Source of the DNA: Gymnogyps californianus
Lineage: Eukaryota; Chordata; Aves; Accipitriformes; Cathartidae
Direction of reading: 5' to 3'
NCBI RefSeq assembly: GCF_018139145.2
Contig: NC_059477.1
Coordinates: 44,879,600 to 44,943,599 of the forward strand
Length of the DNA stretch: 64,000 nt
A program made the position numbers and the translations under genes. Below the pieces are notes generated by a model that saw only the letters and a list, made by a program, of their open reading frames with translations, was not told the origin of the DNA and made no database searches. The stretch's first letter is position 1; each line of letters starts with the position of its first letter. This document shows positions 34,951 through 45,700 of this stretch, piece by piece.

Positions 34951-36305
34951 CCCCGCGCCCGTGGGTGGCTCCCCCCCCCCGCCCCCCGCCCCGCGCCCGT
35001 GGGTGGCTCCCCCCCCCCCCCCCCCCCGCCCCGTGGGGCCCCCCCCCCCCCCCCCGCGCCCGTGGGTGGCTCCCCCCCCCGCCCCCCGCCCCCCGCCCGT
35101 GGGTGGCTCCCCCCCCCCCCGCCCCCGCCCGTGGGTGGCTCCCCCCCCCCGCCCCCGCCCCGCGCCCGTGGGTGGCTCCCCCCCCCCCGCCCCCCGCCCC
35201 GCGCCCGTGGGTGGCTCCCCCCCCCCGCCCCCGCCCCGCGCCCGTGGGTGGCTCCCCCCCCCCCCGCCCCCCGCCCCGCGCCCGTGGGTGGCTCCCCCCC
35301 CCCCCGCCCCCGCCCCGCGCCCGTGGGTGGCTCCCCCCCCCCCGCCCCCCGCCCCGCGCCCGTGGGTGGCTCCCCCCCCCCCCCCCCGCCCCGCGCCGTG
35401 GGTGGCTCCCCCCCCCCCCCCCCCCGCCCCGCGCCCGTGGGTGGCTCCCCCCCCCCCCCCCCCGCCCCCGCCCCGCGCCGTGGGTGGCTCCCCCCCCCCC
35501 CCCCCCCCGCCCCCCGCCCCGCGCCCGTGGGTGGCTCCCCCCCCCCGCCCCCCGCCCCGCGCCCGTGGGTGGCTCCCCCCCCCCCGCCCCCCGCCCCGCG
35601 CCCGTGGGTGGCTCCCCGCCCCCCGCCCCGCGCCCGTGGGTGGCTCCCCCCCCCCCCGCCCCGCCCGTGGGTGGCTCCCCCCCCCCGCCCCCGCCCGTGG
35701 GTGGCTCCCCCCCCCCCGCCCCGCGCCCGTGGTGGCTCCCCCCCCCCGCCCCGCGCCCGTGGGTGGCTCCCCGCCCCCCCCGCCCCGCGCCCGTGGGTGG
35801 CTCCCCCCCCCCGCCCCCCGCCCCGCGCCCGTGGGTGGCTCCCCGCCCCCCGCCCCCCCCGCGCCCGTGGTGCTCCCGCCCCCCGCCCCGCGCCCGTGGG
35901 TGGCTCCCCCCCCCCGCCCCCCGCCCCGCGCCCGTGGGTGGCTCCCCCCCCCCCCCCCCGCCCCGCGCCCGTGGGTGGCTCCCCCCCCCCCGCCCCGCGC
36001 CCGTGGGTGGCTCCCCCCCCCCGCCCCGCGCCCGTGGGTGGCTCCCCCCCCCGCCCCGCGCCCGTGGGTGGCTCCCGCCCCCGCCCGCGCCCGTGGGTGG
36101 CTCCCGCCCCCGCCCCGCGCCCGTGGGTGGCTCCCGCCCCCGCCCGCGCCCGTGGGTGGCTCCCCCCCCCCGCCCCGCGCCCGTGGGGCTCCCCCCCCCG
36201 CCCCCCCCCCGCCCGTGGTGGCTCCCCCGCCCCCCCCCGCGCCCGTGGTGGCTCCCCCCCCCCGCCCCCGCCCCGCGCCCGTGGGTGGCTCCCCCCCCCG
36301 CGTGA
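34676..36305. repeat. C-rich minisatellite, ~37-bp unit, about 42-44 copies
   Basis: The unit has a fixed core CGCGCCCGTGGGTGGCTCC followed by a C run of variable length and a CCGCCCC linker. I count about 42 GTGGGTGGCTCC-like cores after two founder-like units with GCGTCCGCGGGCGGCTCCC. The C runs reach about 30 bases near 34,885-34,950. The minus strand is rich in G runs and could form quadruplexes. Three overlapping open frames of over 500 codons run through it; they exist only because the repeat contains no stop codon. Confidence 0.95.
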
Positions 36306-36315
36306 CCGTGCTTTA

Positions 36316-36450
36316 CCTATTAAACTGTCTTTATCTCAACCCACAAGTTTTCTCACTTTACCCTTCCAATTCTCTCCCCCGTCCCACCGGTGGGGGAGTG
36401 AGCGAGCAGCTGTGTGATGCTTAGTTGCCAGCTGCGGTTATACCATGACA
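36316..36450 (+). mobile_element. LTR end fragment, right of the minisatellite, opposite orientation
   Basis: The sequence runs from ACCTATTAAACTGTCTTTAT (with ATTAAA at 36,319-36,324) to GGTTATACCATGACA and matches the 3' portion of the same LTR family on the + strand. It is inverted relative to the fragment at 34,629. No matching target-site duplication is seen outside the two fragments (ATACC and CTATG). Confidence 0.82.
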
Positions 36451-37255
36451 CTATGTCTACTTTTATGAAGCTGCCTATTGCTATTTTTTATTTCTTGTCT
36501 TTCACATACCCCATTGCTTTTAAAATTTTGGCTTTATGTCTACTTTTATCCAGTTCACTATCTTTATTTTTTATTTTTTTCCTCTCTGTCCTGTGCCCTG
36601 TCGCTTCTAAATTTCCTTTCTGTTTTTTAAACTTTTCCTGTCTGTCCTGTACCCCATCGTTTTTAAAATTTTCTTTCTATGTCTCCGTCTATTCAGGTTT
36701 CTTCACTATTTTTTAATTTTTTCCTCTCAATGTCTTCATTTGTGAATTTTTGTTTCTAGCTTCACTTTTATGCATTTTTCTGTCTCTATTATTTACTTTT
36801 TTTCTACCTGTCCTCTACGTTTTCACTTCAAAAATTTTCCTTCTATGTTCACTTCTATCAAGATGCCTAACTCATTTATTATTTCCTGTCTGTCCTGTGT
36901 CACATTGCTTTTACATTTTTTTTCTGTATCTACTTTTATCCAGTTCACTGTCCTTATTTTTTGTGTCATTTGACTGTTCTGTACCCTGTCGCTTTTAAAA
37001 TTTTGTTTCTATGTCTTTGTTTATTGAGTTTGATGTTCCTGTTTTTTAATTTCTTCCTTATTTCCTTAATCTTGTTGCTTTTACAATTTTTTTCCTACGT
37101 CTGCTCTTATCTAGTTCCTGTCCCTATTTTTTAATTCTTTCTTACCTGTTGGGTACTCTCTCAATTTTTCCATTTTCTTTCTATGTCTCCATTTATTTAG
37201 TTTGTTGTCCCTACTTTTTAGTCTTTTTCTCCTTTGATGACTTCATTTTTCATTC
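36451..37255. repeat. Diverged ~85-bp repeats, duplicon copy 2
   Basis: The composition and words are those of 20,600-21,545 (for example TCCATTTATTTAGTTTGTTG near 37,190 and 21,478). It begins exactly at the LTR fragment end and runs into the TTTGCCTAGATG junction. Confidence 0.8.
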
Positions 37256-37324
37256 TGTAGTTTGCCTAGATGCCTCCTGAGACTCCAAGGCCCTCGCGGT
37301 GTCTCCACGCCTTCTTTTCTTACC

Positions 37325-37350
37325 CTGCCCCCTGCCCCCTCCCAATTCCT
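37325..37350. other. Empty provirus target site
   Basis: The sequence CTGCCCCCTCCCAATTCCTC continues without a break where copy 1 has CTGCCCCCTCCT, the provirus, then CTCCTAATTCCTCT. It represents the pre-insertion state. Confidence 0.85.
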
Positions 37351-38030
37351 CTCCTCTCTATAACAATGTCTTCCGAGTCCTTTCTCGTACTCCACAGCAC
37401 TCTCGTAGCGCTTTAGCTCCCTTTTGATTTTATTTTTTTGTGCTCTTCAGAGTGCTCTTATCTTACTCTTTGCCATTTAGGATGCCGTCATTCAGCCCCC
37501 GGCCCCCTGATGACATCTGTACTTTGTGGAAATCCCCTTCAGAGTTCCTCATTGTTACCTCTGAGGCTTCTTTGGTCTCTCAGGCCCCCTGGCGACTCCT
37601 CCGCTCCCTTTGCCGAGCTCTTGTGAGACATCGCCTACGCCCTAGAGCCCCGTTTTAGCTCGGGAGGATGCTTTGCACCCCCCTCTTCCCCTCAGAACCC
37701 CATCCGTTACGCCGGTTGGTCTTTCTGTCCTCTCGTCCGTTTGGTGCGCCTCCATTCGGTCCCCAGTCCCCTGAAGACGCCCGTACTTTGTTCGATTCCC
37801 TTTTGAGCTCGTTGCATCACCGAGACTTCTTTGGTCTCCCTGGCCCCTTCGGGATCTCTCTGATCCCCGTGACGATGCCTCTTGTTCTGTCAGAACCTTT
37901 TCTGAAGCCACCTTTGTGCTCCACAGCCGTCTTTTTGTTTTCTGTCTTATAGTATGTTTCTACCTGGTGCCCCAAAGATGTCTATTGTCGGCTCAGATCT
38001 CCTCCTGAGTTTTTCAGACAAGGCAATAGC
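37351..38030. repeat. ~270-bp CT-rich repeat, duplicon copy 2
   Basis: The same phrases in the same order as 31,156-31,850 are present (CATCTGTACTTTGTGGAAATCC near 37,516; CCCGTACTTTGTTCGATTCCC near 37,780). Confidence 0.8.
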
Positions 38031-38690
38031 CTTCACCTATTGCCATTGAAGCATCTCCCGTGGTGTTTTTTGTTGTGTTTTGCAATTAATTTTTGTTCTA
38101 GCTGTTTAGGTGTTAATTGGGCTGCTTCATACAGTGTCTGATACTTTTCTTGTATTTCCATGGTTTTTTGGTGTTTTCTGTTCTTTAGGACTCATCTAGT
38201 TCCATTAAGGGAGTCGCTCAGAGAGACCGCCAAGGTGACTCTGAATCATCGGCGATTTACCATAAATAATTTGCTTTGCAACCAGAGATATTTTTGGGAA
38301 GGGATTCTTACGGGATCTAATTCTGCTTTGTCATTTGGTCCTATCCAGAAGGTAGTTCTGGTAGAAGTTAGGTAGTATGTATGGCCTTGCTAGAAACGAA
38401 GTGTAACCCCATGGCATTTTGGGATTTTTGTAGGAAAGTAAAGCACGTCATTTTTGATAACTATATTGTTATTGCATTTAACAAATTACTTTCTTACATA
38501 ACTTAGCAGGACATCTATCTACGCCCCGGAAAAATTAAGTCTAATTCCCTACCCGGTCACGTTGCTGATGCAGCGTAGATGCAGTTGTAGAAAAAGAGCA
38601 GGTATTGTCATTTCCAATAAGGGTCGCTTTCTCCATTCAGTGTGTTGCATTCCATAAACGGAAGGCAGATGAGAAAACTCCCTGCTGCTC
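38031..38690. other. Low-copy sequence shared with 31,851-32,520
   Basis: It is collinear with copy 1, with scattered substitutions. A 71-codon + strand frame (38,160-38,375) is not preserved in copy 1. No gene is supported. Confidence 0.45.
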
Positions 38691-38934
38691 CTCTGGCTGC
38701 CTTTATGTCTTCTGGTGGTTGGCCCCTCCCCTTTTCCAGGGATTGTGGGAAGGGTGCTGGGCAGGGCCTAGCATATATGAGCCACAGCTGCTCATCAGGG
38801 AGCTCGTTCTGCTCCAGGGTTTCTTTGGTGTTGGTGCTTTGCTGTTTCTTCAGTTGATGGCAGTTTTTTGAGCTGTCTAAACTGTTTGGGCAGGTGTGTT
38901 TTGCCATTTAGAGAAGCGGAGGTGTCTATTTGAG
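38691..38934 (+). promoter_or_regulatory. Candidate TATA promoter and first exon, copy 2
   Basis: A GC-box-like CCCCTCCCCTTTTCC is followed by GCATATATGA (38,771-38,780) and a region ending in the strong donor TTTGAG/GTAAGA at 38,934/38,935. The spacing from TATA to donor is about 160 bp, plausible for a first exon. Inferred from motifs alone. Confidence 0.35.
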
Positions 38935-39213
38935 GTAAGAGCTTTGGGACCAGTCAAAGTTCAGCAGCATACATAGTAGAAAGTACGCTTGTATGCAGGT
39001 GTAGTTGTTTTTTTTTTTTCTCCCCCCTGGTCAGTAGCTTTTGTATTGAGTGTTCAGGGGTGGCAAGATAGTTTAATAGTATGCATTTTTTTTTTTTAAT
39101 TCTTCTAGGTGCCTTGTGTTTTTCTGGAATTCCTGACTATTGAAGATGGACCTTGTTTTCTTCCTGGTTTTGTCGTATACTGTGTGAGCTGCTGATATTC
39201 TCTCTCTTAACAG
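38935..39213 (+). other. Intron-like segment present only in copy 2
   Basis: The 279-bp interval starts GTAAGA and ends with the pyrimidine tract TCTCTCTTAACAG. In copy 1 most of it is absent near 32,750, together with both splice signals. It contains T-rich runs and no open frame of note. Confidence 0.4.
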
Positions 39214-39984
39214 GACCGATGGTGAGATCGTCTAGCAGGGCTTAGGGTGAGCATCTTGCATGTGCCTGTGTATGGAGTTTTGGCATTTTTCAAGGAAAGC
39301 AGCAGGGACCTAAGGCATAGTGTCTTTCAGGGTATGGGATGGCTCATCACCTTTCCCGATTGCCCACAGAGAACCGTGTTGTTCCTAGAACCTTTGCAGC
39401 TTGTGGCAGGCCCCTCGTAGATTATAAGTATCAGGACTTCACTTGTGTTGTGGGCTTGTAGCGGAGCCCAGCATCTGTGGGAAGGTGTAAGATAGGAGGT
39501 GGCTGCAGAATGCAGGGTGCGGCTCAGAAGAACAGCTCCTGAGGAGTGACCAATGCGGGGGGGTTGAGGGGTGCAAATACAGGGCAGGAGCTGTCAGGAA
39601 GCAGTGGGGTTCCTTCCCTGACAGTTCAGGAGGCGAGAAGGGGTTTGTAAAGTTTTGAGACTGGGGGATGGCTGGGAAAGGGAGGAGGGTTCGTCAGCCT
39701 TTCCCAGACTGGTTTTGCAGTTGGATTTGGATGTTGATGAGGTCTGTTCTGTTTTAGTTTCCCCGCAGCTGACGGGAGGTACAACAGAGTCACAAGAGAC
39801 GCGGCGTAAACAGTCTGGGCCTCTGTGTCTCAATATGCGGGCTCAATGTCAGATGAGTCTCATCTCGTAAGGCATTAGGTACGTAAAATATACCCCCCAG
39901 AACTCTGAGGTCTCTGCTTCTCCGTGCCTTTTACTTACTTCGTTCCCCGACTTAATTTTTGCATCCGTCCCGATGTCACAGGCA
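39214..39984. other. Shared low-copy sequence without a supported gene
   Basis: This is the paralogue of about 32,790-33,530. Open frames on either strand differ between the copies because of one-base indels, which argues against coding. Confidence 0.45.
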
Positions 39985-40497
39985 TTGTTACTTAGAAGCA
40001 CTGACTAGGCATTTATTTCCAGCACAGGTTTGTGTCATTGTCTTCCCTGGAATTTCTTGGAGAAGAGGATGTGTATTATTTGTGCTTGTAACAATCTGCA
40101 GCCAGGGGTCATCTTTTATCACAGTCCCGGGCACGCAAGCTTTTCCTATTATTCCAGTTTTGCCTTTTTCCTCAAGTGTCCAATGAGGTTTTGCTCTAGT
40201 ATCAGTCATGGCAGTTATGTTCTCTTGTGCTTAGCACTGGTTTCTGTAGTCGTAAGGTGTCCATTTTAGATTTTTGAGTCACCATGTCACGCCATCGTGG
40301 CTTTTCCATCGGCCGACCGCTGCCGTTATTCCGTAAGGGGCTTTGTAGGTAGGGAGGTAGTTTGTGTCGCTCGTTTTCTGTGTGCTGTACCCTATGTTAC
40401 TCAGGTCTTGATGTTCCCATTGGGTTCTTCTGGGTTAGGCGAGGGCATTGGTAGCCAGACCGAGGGTCTCGTGTGCCTCAGCCCATCAGCATAATGC
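39985..40497 (-). pseudogene. Unidentified coding-like segment, copy 2
   Basis: A minus-strand frame of 73 codons (40,209-39,988) has non-repetitive, protein-like composition (for example VIKDDPWLQIVTSTNNTHPL). The segment upstream on the minus strand, open in copy 1, is broken here. I do not recognise the family. The pair may be a decayed gene duplicated along with the duplicon. Confidence 0.3.
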
Positions 40498-41735
40498 TAA
40501 CCGAGCACTTCCTTTCTTGCGTTAGAGGCTCAACGCACAGATCTGTCTTGTGTGTGTTGTATCTGAGAAATTTACGGACGGTCTTCTCTCGCAGCAGTGA
40601 TCCAGGATGTGTCGGCATATTCTGCTGTCGAGTGGTCTGTTTTTGGGGAACCCTTTTCTGGGACTGCTTCTCATTCAAAGAAGTTTCATTTTTATTAACT
40701 TCTCATCAGAGTGGATCTTCAGCGACGATGTACTTGGCAGCAGAAAGTCACCAGCAGCAAGACTTTTCACTCTCTTTTTAAAAAAAAAAAAAAAAAAAAA
40801 AATAAAGAAAATTTACTTCCTTCCAGAGACCCAAGCACAACATGTCTTCCAAAAGTCGATGGCATTGCTGGTCTTGGGTTCTCAGTTGTAACAGTTGAGA
40901 TATTCATAAAAAATGTTCCTTCCATGCTTCAGTACAGCCAAAAGCATTAGCAACATCTGCCAATACTTTTTGGTAGCCTTATGTATTGCAGCACTGGAGA
41001 TTTGTTTTTTTTTTTTTTTTTCTTTTTCAGAAGATCCCCTATATGGTTTTACTTGTATCTTGCTGGTTTTTTTCTGTCATAAATGAAACTTTTAAAAAAA
41101 GTTAAATTGTATAACTTGCAAATTGACTTGCATTATTTGAACTGTAACTGCCAAATAGCTATAGCATCTAATTCTTAGGTGTACTTAGCAGTTAGGTATT
41201 TTGTCTAAATCTTGAAAAAAAGACAGGCAACTGACTGTTATGGGTTTTTTTTTTTTCCTGATTATTTTGATGGAGTGCTCTGAAGTCTTTATTTCTGTCT
41301 CGCTTTCAATGGTGCATTTCCCTGGCAGTTCAGTAGCCTCTCTCTTGGGCACTGCAGCTGGCCAGATGTCCATCCTAATCATGTACACAGAAAAACCCCT
41401 AGTCAACTTATAGCTGTGTATTTTGGAGACAGGTAAATTTAATGGTATCAATTCACAGCTATGCAAGTTAAACTAATGCAACAGGAAAATCAAATGCTTT
41501 TATCGTATAGGTATCTGTTATTGGGATGTATATAACACGTGCACAGCCTTTTTAGTATAAAAGTGAATTAGTGAGATTTATTCTTTGTTTTTTATTTTAC
41601 TCTTTAAAGTTTTATGCTTCACTTCCAATTTTGTTGACCCGGCAAGCCAGACGTGTTTATTTTAATAGGCTGAAATACAGTTTGGGATTTTTGTTTTTCA
41701 GATGCGGTGGTGTAAGCATCTCGTGACACTCAATA
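40498..41735. other. Low-copy AT-rich sequence with a 23-base A run
   Basis: This is not shared with the rest of the window. It holds an A run at 40,780-40,802 followed by AATAAAG, and long T runs near 41,008 and 41,250. A 93-codon minus-strand frame (41,466-41,185) is open, but I recognise no family and cannot compare it to a second copy. An acceptor-like TTGTTTTTCAG lies near 41,700. No gene is called. Confidence 0.45.
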
Positions 41736-42213
41736 GATTCCCCCCCAGCCCAGCTTTGCCTGCCGGTGGCTAAGAAGACTCACCGTAAGGGGCCGGCCCT
41801 GTGCCTGGAGGCTCCTGGCTCTGTCTGCAGCGGGTGCCCCGCAGGTGCGGCAGCAAGGGCTGTGTTGGGGGGAGAGTCCGGGGCCGAGAGGGACCGGGGG
41901 CGTTTGTTGCCCTGGGGAGCCCCTCCCAGCGTGGGAACGGAGGCGGGGGGAACGGAGGGGGAACCATTGCAGAGCAGAGCCGGAGCAAGAGGCGTGGCAC
42001 CATCCTCTGGCACACCGCCCCCCGCCCCTTCTCCCGGGGGGCAGTTGCCAGCCGACAAGAGAGGGGCTGGGGGAGGTGCAACTGTTCGGGGGGACCACCC
42101 CCCAAAGCATGTCCCCCCCGGCCCCCGCCTCCGTGGGTGGCTCCTGTCCCAGCCCCCGCCTCCGTGGGGGCACCCGCCCCCGTGTCCGTGGGTGGCCACC
42201 CTATGTCTGGAGG
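41736..42213. other. GC-rich block ending in minisatellite-like units at the gap
   Basis: Composition switches sharply to GC-rich. The last ~110 bases contain CCTCCGTGGGTGGCTCC, CCTCCGTGGGGGC and TGTCCGTGGGTGGCC, which resemble the core of the minisatellite at 34,676-36,305. The frames through this block run into the gap and have no support. Confidence 0.65.
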
Positions 42214-42713
42214 NNNNNNNNNNNNNNNNNNNNNNNNNNNNNNNNNNNNNNNNNNNNNNNNNNNNNNNNNNNNNNNNNNNNNNNNNNNNNNNNNNNNNNN
42301 NNNNNNNNNNNNNNNNNNNNNNNNNNNNNNNNNNNNNNNNNNNNNNNNNNNNNNNNNNNNNNNNNNNNNNNNNNNNNNNNNNNNNNNNNNNNNNNNNNNN
42401 NNNNNNNNNNNNNNNNNNNNNNNNNNNNNNNNNNNNNNNNNNNNNNNNNNNNNNNNNNNNNNNNNNNNNNNNNNNNNNNNNNNNNNNNNNNNNNNNNNNN
42501 NNNNNNNNNNNNNNNNNNNNNNNNNNNNNNNNNNNNNNNNNNNNNNNNNNNNNNNNNNNNNNNNNNNNNNNNNNNNNNNNNNNNNNNNNNNNNNNNNNNN
42601 NNNNNNNNNNNNNNNNNNNNNNNNNNNNNNNNNNNNNNNNNNNNNNNNNNNNNNNNNNNNNNNNNNNNNNNNNNNNNNNNNNNNNNNNNNNNNNNNNNNN
42701 NNNNNNNNNNNNN
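42214..42713. other. Assembly gap, exactly 500 N
   Basis: The run of 500 undetermined bases has a round length, which indicates a placeholder of unknown true size between two contigs. Confidence 0.98.
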
Positions 42714-45700
42714 CTTATTTTTTGTCTTTCCTTAGCGCCCTCGCTTTTTAGATGTTGTTTTCTACGGCTCCGTTTTAGTTCGCTGTCCCTATTTTGTCAT
42801 TCTTTCCTTTATTTCCCTAATGCCTATTGCTTTTCAAAGATTGTTTCTATGCCTACTTTGATTCCTTTGCTGGTTTGTTGTGATTCTTTCTTGTCTTTCC
42901 TTAGCGCCGCCGCTGTTTTAAATTTTCTTTCTACATCTCTTCTAGTTCGCTGACCCTCTGTCATAATTTTTTCCTTTATTTCCCTAATACTCATCGCTTT
43001 TGAAATGTTCTTTCCATGTCTCCTTTTATTCCCTTTGCTGTTGTTTTAGATTAGTACTTGGTTTTCCGTAGTGCCATCGTTTTTAAATTCTCTTCCTACG
43101 TCTCCGTTTTAGTTCACCGTCACTGGCTTTTCATTTTTCCCTATTTCCTGAATCATCGGTGCTTTTAAGATTTTCTGTCTGCTTTTCCCCCGTTTGCTGG
43201 CTTTATTGCACTGTCTTTAGTTTTTTAATTATTTCTTGTCTTTCTTTAGTCCCCTCGCGTTTCAAATTTTGTGCCTACATCTCTTTTGGTTTGCTGTCCC
43301 TATATATTAAGTTTTCCCTTTATTTCCTAAAACTCCTCCCTCGTTAGTTTTCTTTCTACGGCTCCTTTTTTCGCATTTGCTGTTTTTAAAAAATATTTCT
43401 TGTCTTTCCTTACTGACCTCGTTTTGAAATTTTCTTGCTACGTCTCCGTTTCCGTTCGCTGTCCCTACGTTTTAATTTTTCCCTTTCTTCCCTGACCCCT
43501 CACTTTTTAAAGTTTTCTTTCTATGCCTACTTTTATCCCCTTTGCTGGGTTTTTTAGAATTCTTCCTGGTGCTTCCTTAGTGCCCTCACTTTTTAATTTT
43601 CTTTCTGCATCTCCGTTACAGTTGGCTGTCCCTACGTTTTAATTTTTCCCTTTTGTTTCCCAAATGCCTATTGCTTTTTAAATCTTCTTTCTATGCCGAC
43701 TTTTAGTCCCTTTGCTGGTTTTGTAGAACTATTCCTGGTGTTTCCGTAGTGCCCTTGCTGCTTAAGTTCTCTTTCTACCTCTCCGTTGTAGTTCACGGTC
43801 CCTATGTTTTAATTTTTTCCTTATTTCCTTAATCACCGTTGCTTTTAAAATGTTCCGTCGACTTTATCTCCCTTTGCAGTCTTTAGTTGTCTGCCTTTAG
43901 TTTTGACTTATTTTTGTCTTTCCTTAGCGCCCTCGCTTTTCGAGGTTGTTTTCTACGGCTCCGTTTTAGTTCGCTGTCCCTATTTTGTGATTCTTTCCTT
44001 CATTTCCCTAATGCCTATTGCTTTTTCAAAGATTGTTTCTATGCCTACTTTGATTCCCTTTGCTGGTTTGTTGTGATTCTTTCTTGTCTTTCCTTAGCGC
44101 CGCCGCTGTTTTAAATTTTCTTTCTACATCTCTTCTAGTTCGCTGACCCTCTGTCATAATTTTTTCCTTTATTTCCCTAATACTCATCGCTTTTGAAATG
44201 TTCTTTCCATGTCTCCTTTTATTCCCTTTGCTGTTGTTTTAGAATTAGTACTTGGTTTTCCGTAGTGCCATCGTTTTTAAATTCTCTTCCTACGTCTCCG
44301 TTTCAGTTCACCGTCACTGGCTTTTAATTTTTTCCCTATTTCCTGAATCATCGGTGCTTTTAAGATTTTCTGTCTGCTTTTCCCCCGTTTGCTGCTTTAT
44401 TGCACTGTCTTTAGTTTTTTAATTATTTCTTGTCTTTCTTTAGTCCCCTCGCTTTTCAAATTTTGTGCCTACATCTCTTTTGGTTTGCTGTCCCTATATT
44501 TTAAGTTTTCCCTTTATTTCCCTAAAACTCCTCCCTCGTTTAGTTTTCTTTCTACGGCTCCTTTTTTCGCATTTGCTGTTCTTAAAAAATTTCTTGTCTT
44601 TCCTTACTGACCTCGTTTTGAAAATTTTCTTGCTACGTCTCCGTTTTCATTCGTTGTCCCTACGTTTTAATTTTTCCCTTTCTATCCCTGACCCCCCTCA
44701 CTTTTTACATTTTCTTTCTATGCCTACTTTTATCCCCTTTGCTGGGTTTTTTAGAATTATTCCTGGTGCTTCCTTAGTGCCCTCACTTTTTAAATTTTCT
44801 TTCTGCATCTCCGTTACAGTTGGCTGTCCCTACGTTTTAATTTTCCCTTTTGTTTCCCAAATGCCTATTGCTTTTTAAATCCTCTTTCTATGCCGACTTT
44901 TAGTCCCTTTGCTGGTTTTGTAGAACTATTCCTGGTGTTTCCGTAGTGCCCTTGCTGCTTAAGTTCTCTTTCTACCTCTCCGTTGTAGTTCACGGTCCCT
45001 ATGTTTTAATTTTTTCCTTATTTCCTTAATCACCGTTGCTTTTAAAATGTTCCGTCGACTTTTATCCCGTTTGCAGTCTTTAGTTGTCTGCCTTTAGTTT
45101 TGACTTATTTTTTGTCTTTCCTTAGCGCCCTCGCTTTTTAGATGTTGTTTTCTACGGCTGCGTTTTAGTTCGCTGTCCCTATTTGCTATTTTTGCCCTTT
45201 ACTTTCTTAATCCCGTCGCTTTTTAAACATTCTTTCTTTGCCTGCTTTTTCCCCTTCACTGGCTTTTACAAATTATTTCTTCTCTGGCTTCTTTGCCATC
45301 ACTGTTTAGACTTTCTTGCTACGTCTCCGTTTTCATTCGTTGTCCCTACGTTTTAATTTTTCCCTTTCTATCCCTGACCCCCCTCACTTTTTACATTTTC
45401 TTTCTATGCCTACTTTTATCCCCTTTGGTGGTTTTTTTAGAATTATTCCTGGTGCTTCCTTAGTGCCCTCACTTTTTAAATTTTCTTTCTGCATCTCCGT
45501 TACAGTTGGCTGTCCCTACGTTTTAATTTTTCCCTTTTGTTTCCCAAATGCCTATTGCTTTTTAAATCCTCTTTCTATGCCGACTTTTAGTCCCTTTGCT
45601 GGTTTTGTAGAACTATTCCTGGTGTTTCCGTAGTGCCCTTGCTGCTTAAGTTCTCTTTCTACCTCTCCGTTGTAGTTCACGGTCCCTATGTTTTAATTTT

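Larger units (their letters stand above)
36451..40497. repeat. Local duplicon, copy 2
   Basis: This is the paralogue of about 20,600-21,545 plus 24,056-24,136 plus 31,156-34,085. Relative to copy 1 it lacks the ~2.5-kb CT-rich block (21,545-24,056) and the provirus, and it keeps an intron-like segment missing from copy 1. It ends near 40,497, where the two copies diverge abruptly. Confidence 0.85.

Noticed and set aside
34598..36424. Three overlapping open frames of 538-608 codons encoding Pro/Arg/Gly/Ala-rich chains
   Set aside because: They are produced by the C-rich minisatellite, which contains no stop codon in any + frame. All three frames are equally open.
40780..40802. A run as the tail of a retrocopied gene
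   Set aside because: The sequence upstream shows no recognisable coding region and no flanking target-site duplication was found. The run alone is not enough.
41766..42953. Open frames that cross the 500-N gap
   Set aside because: Undetermined bases cannot end a frame, so the length is an artefact.
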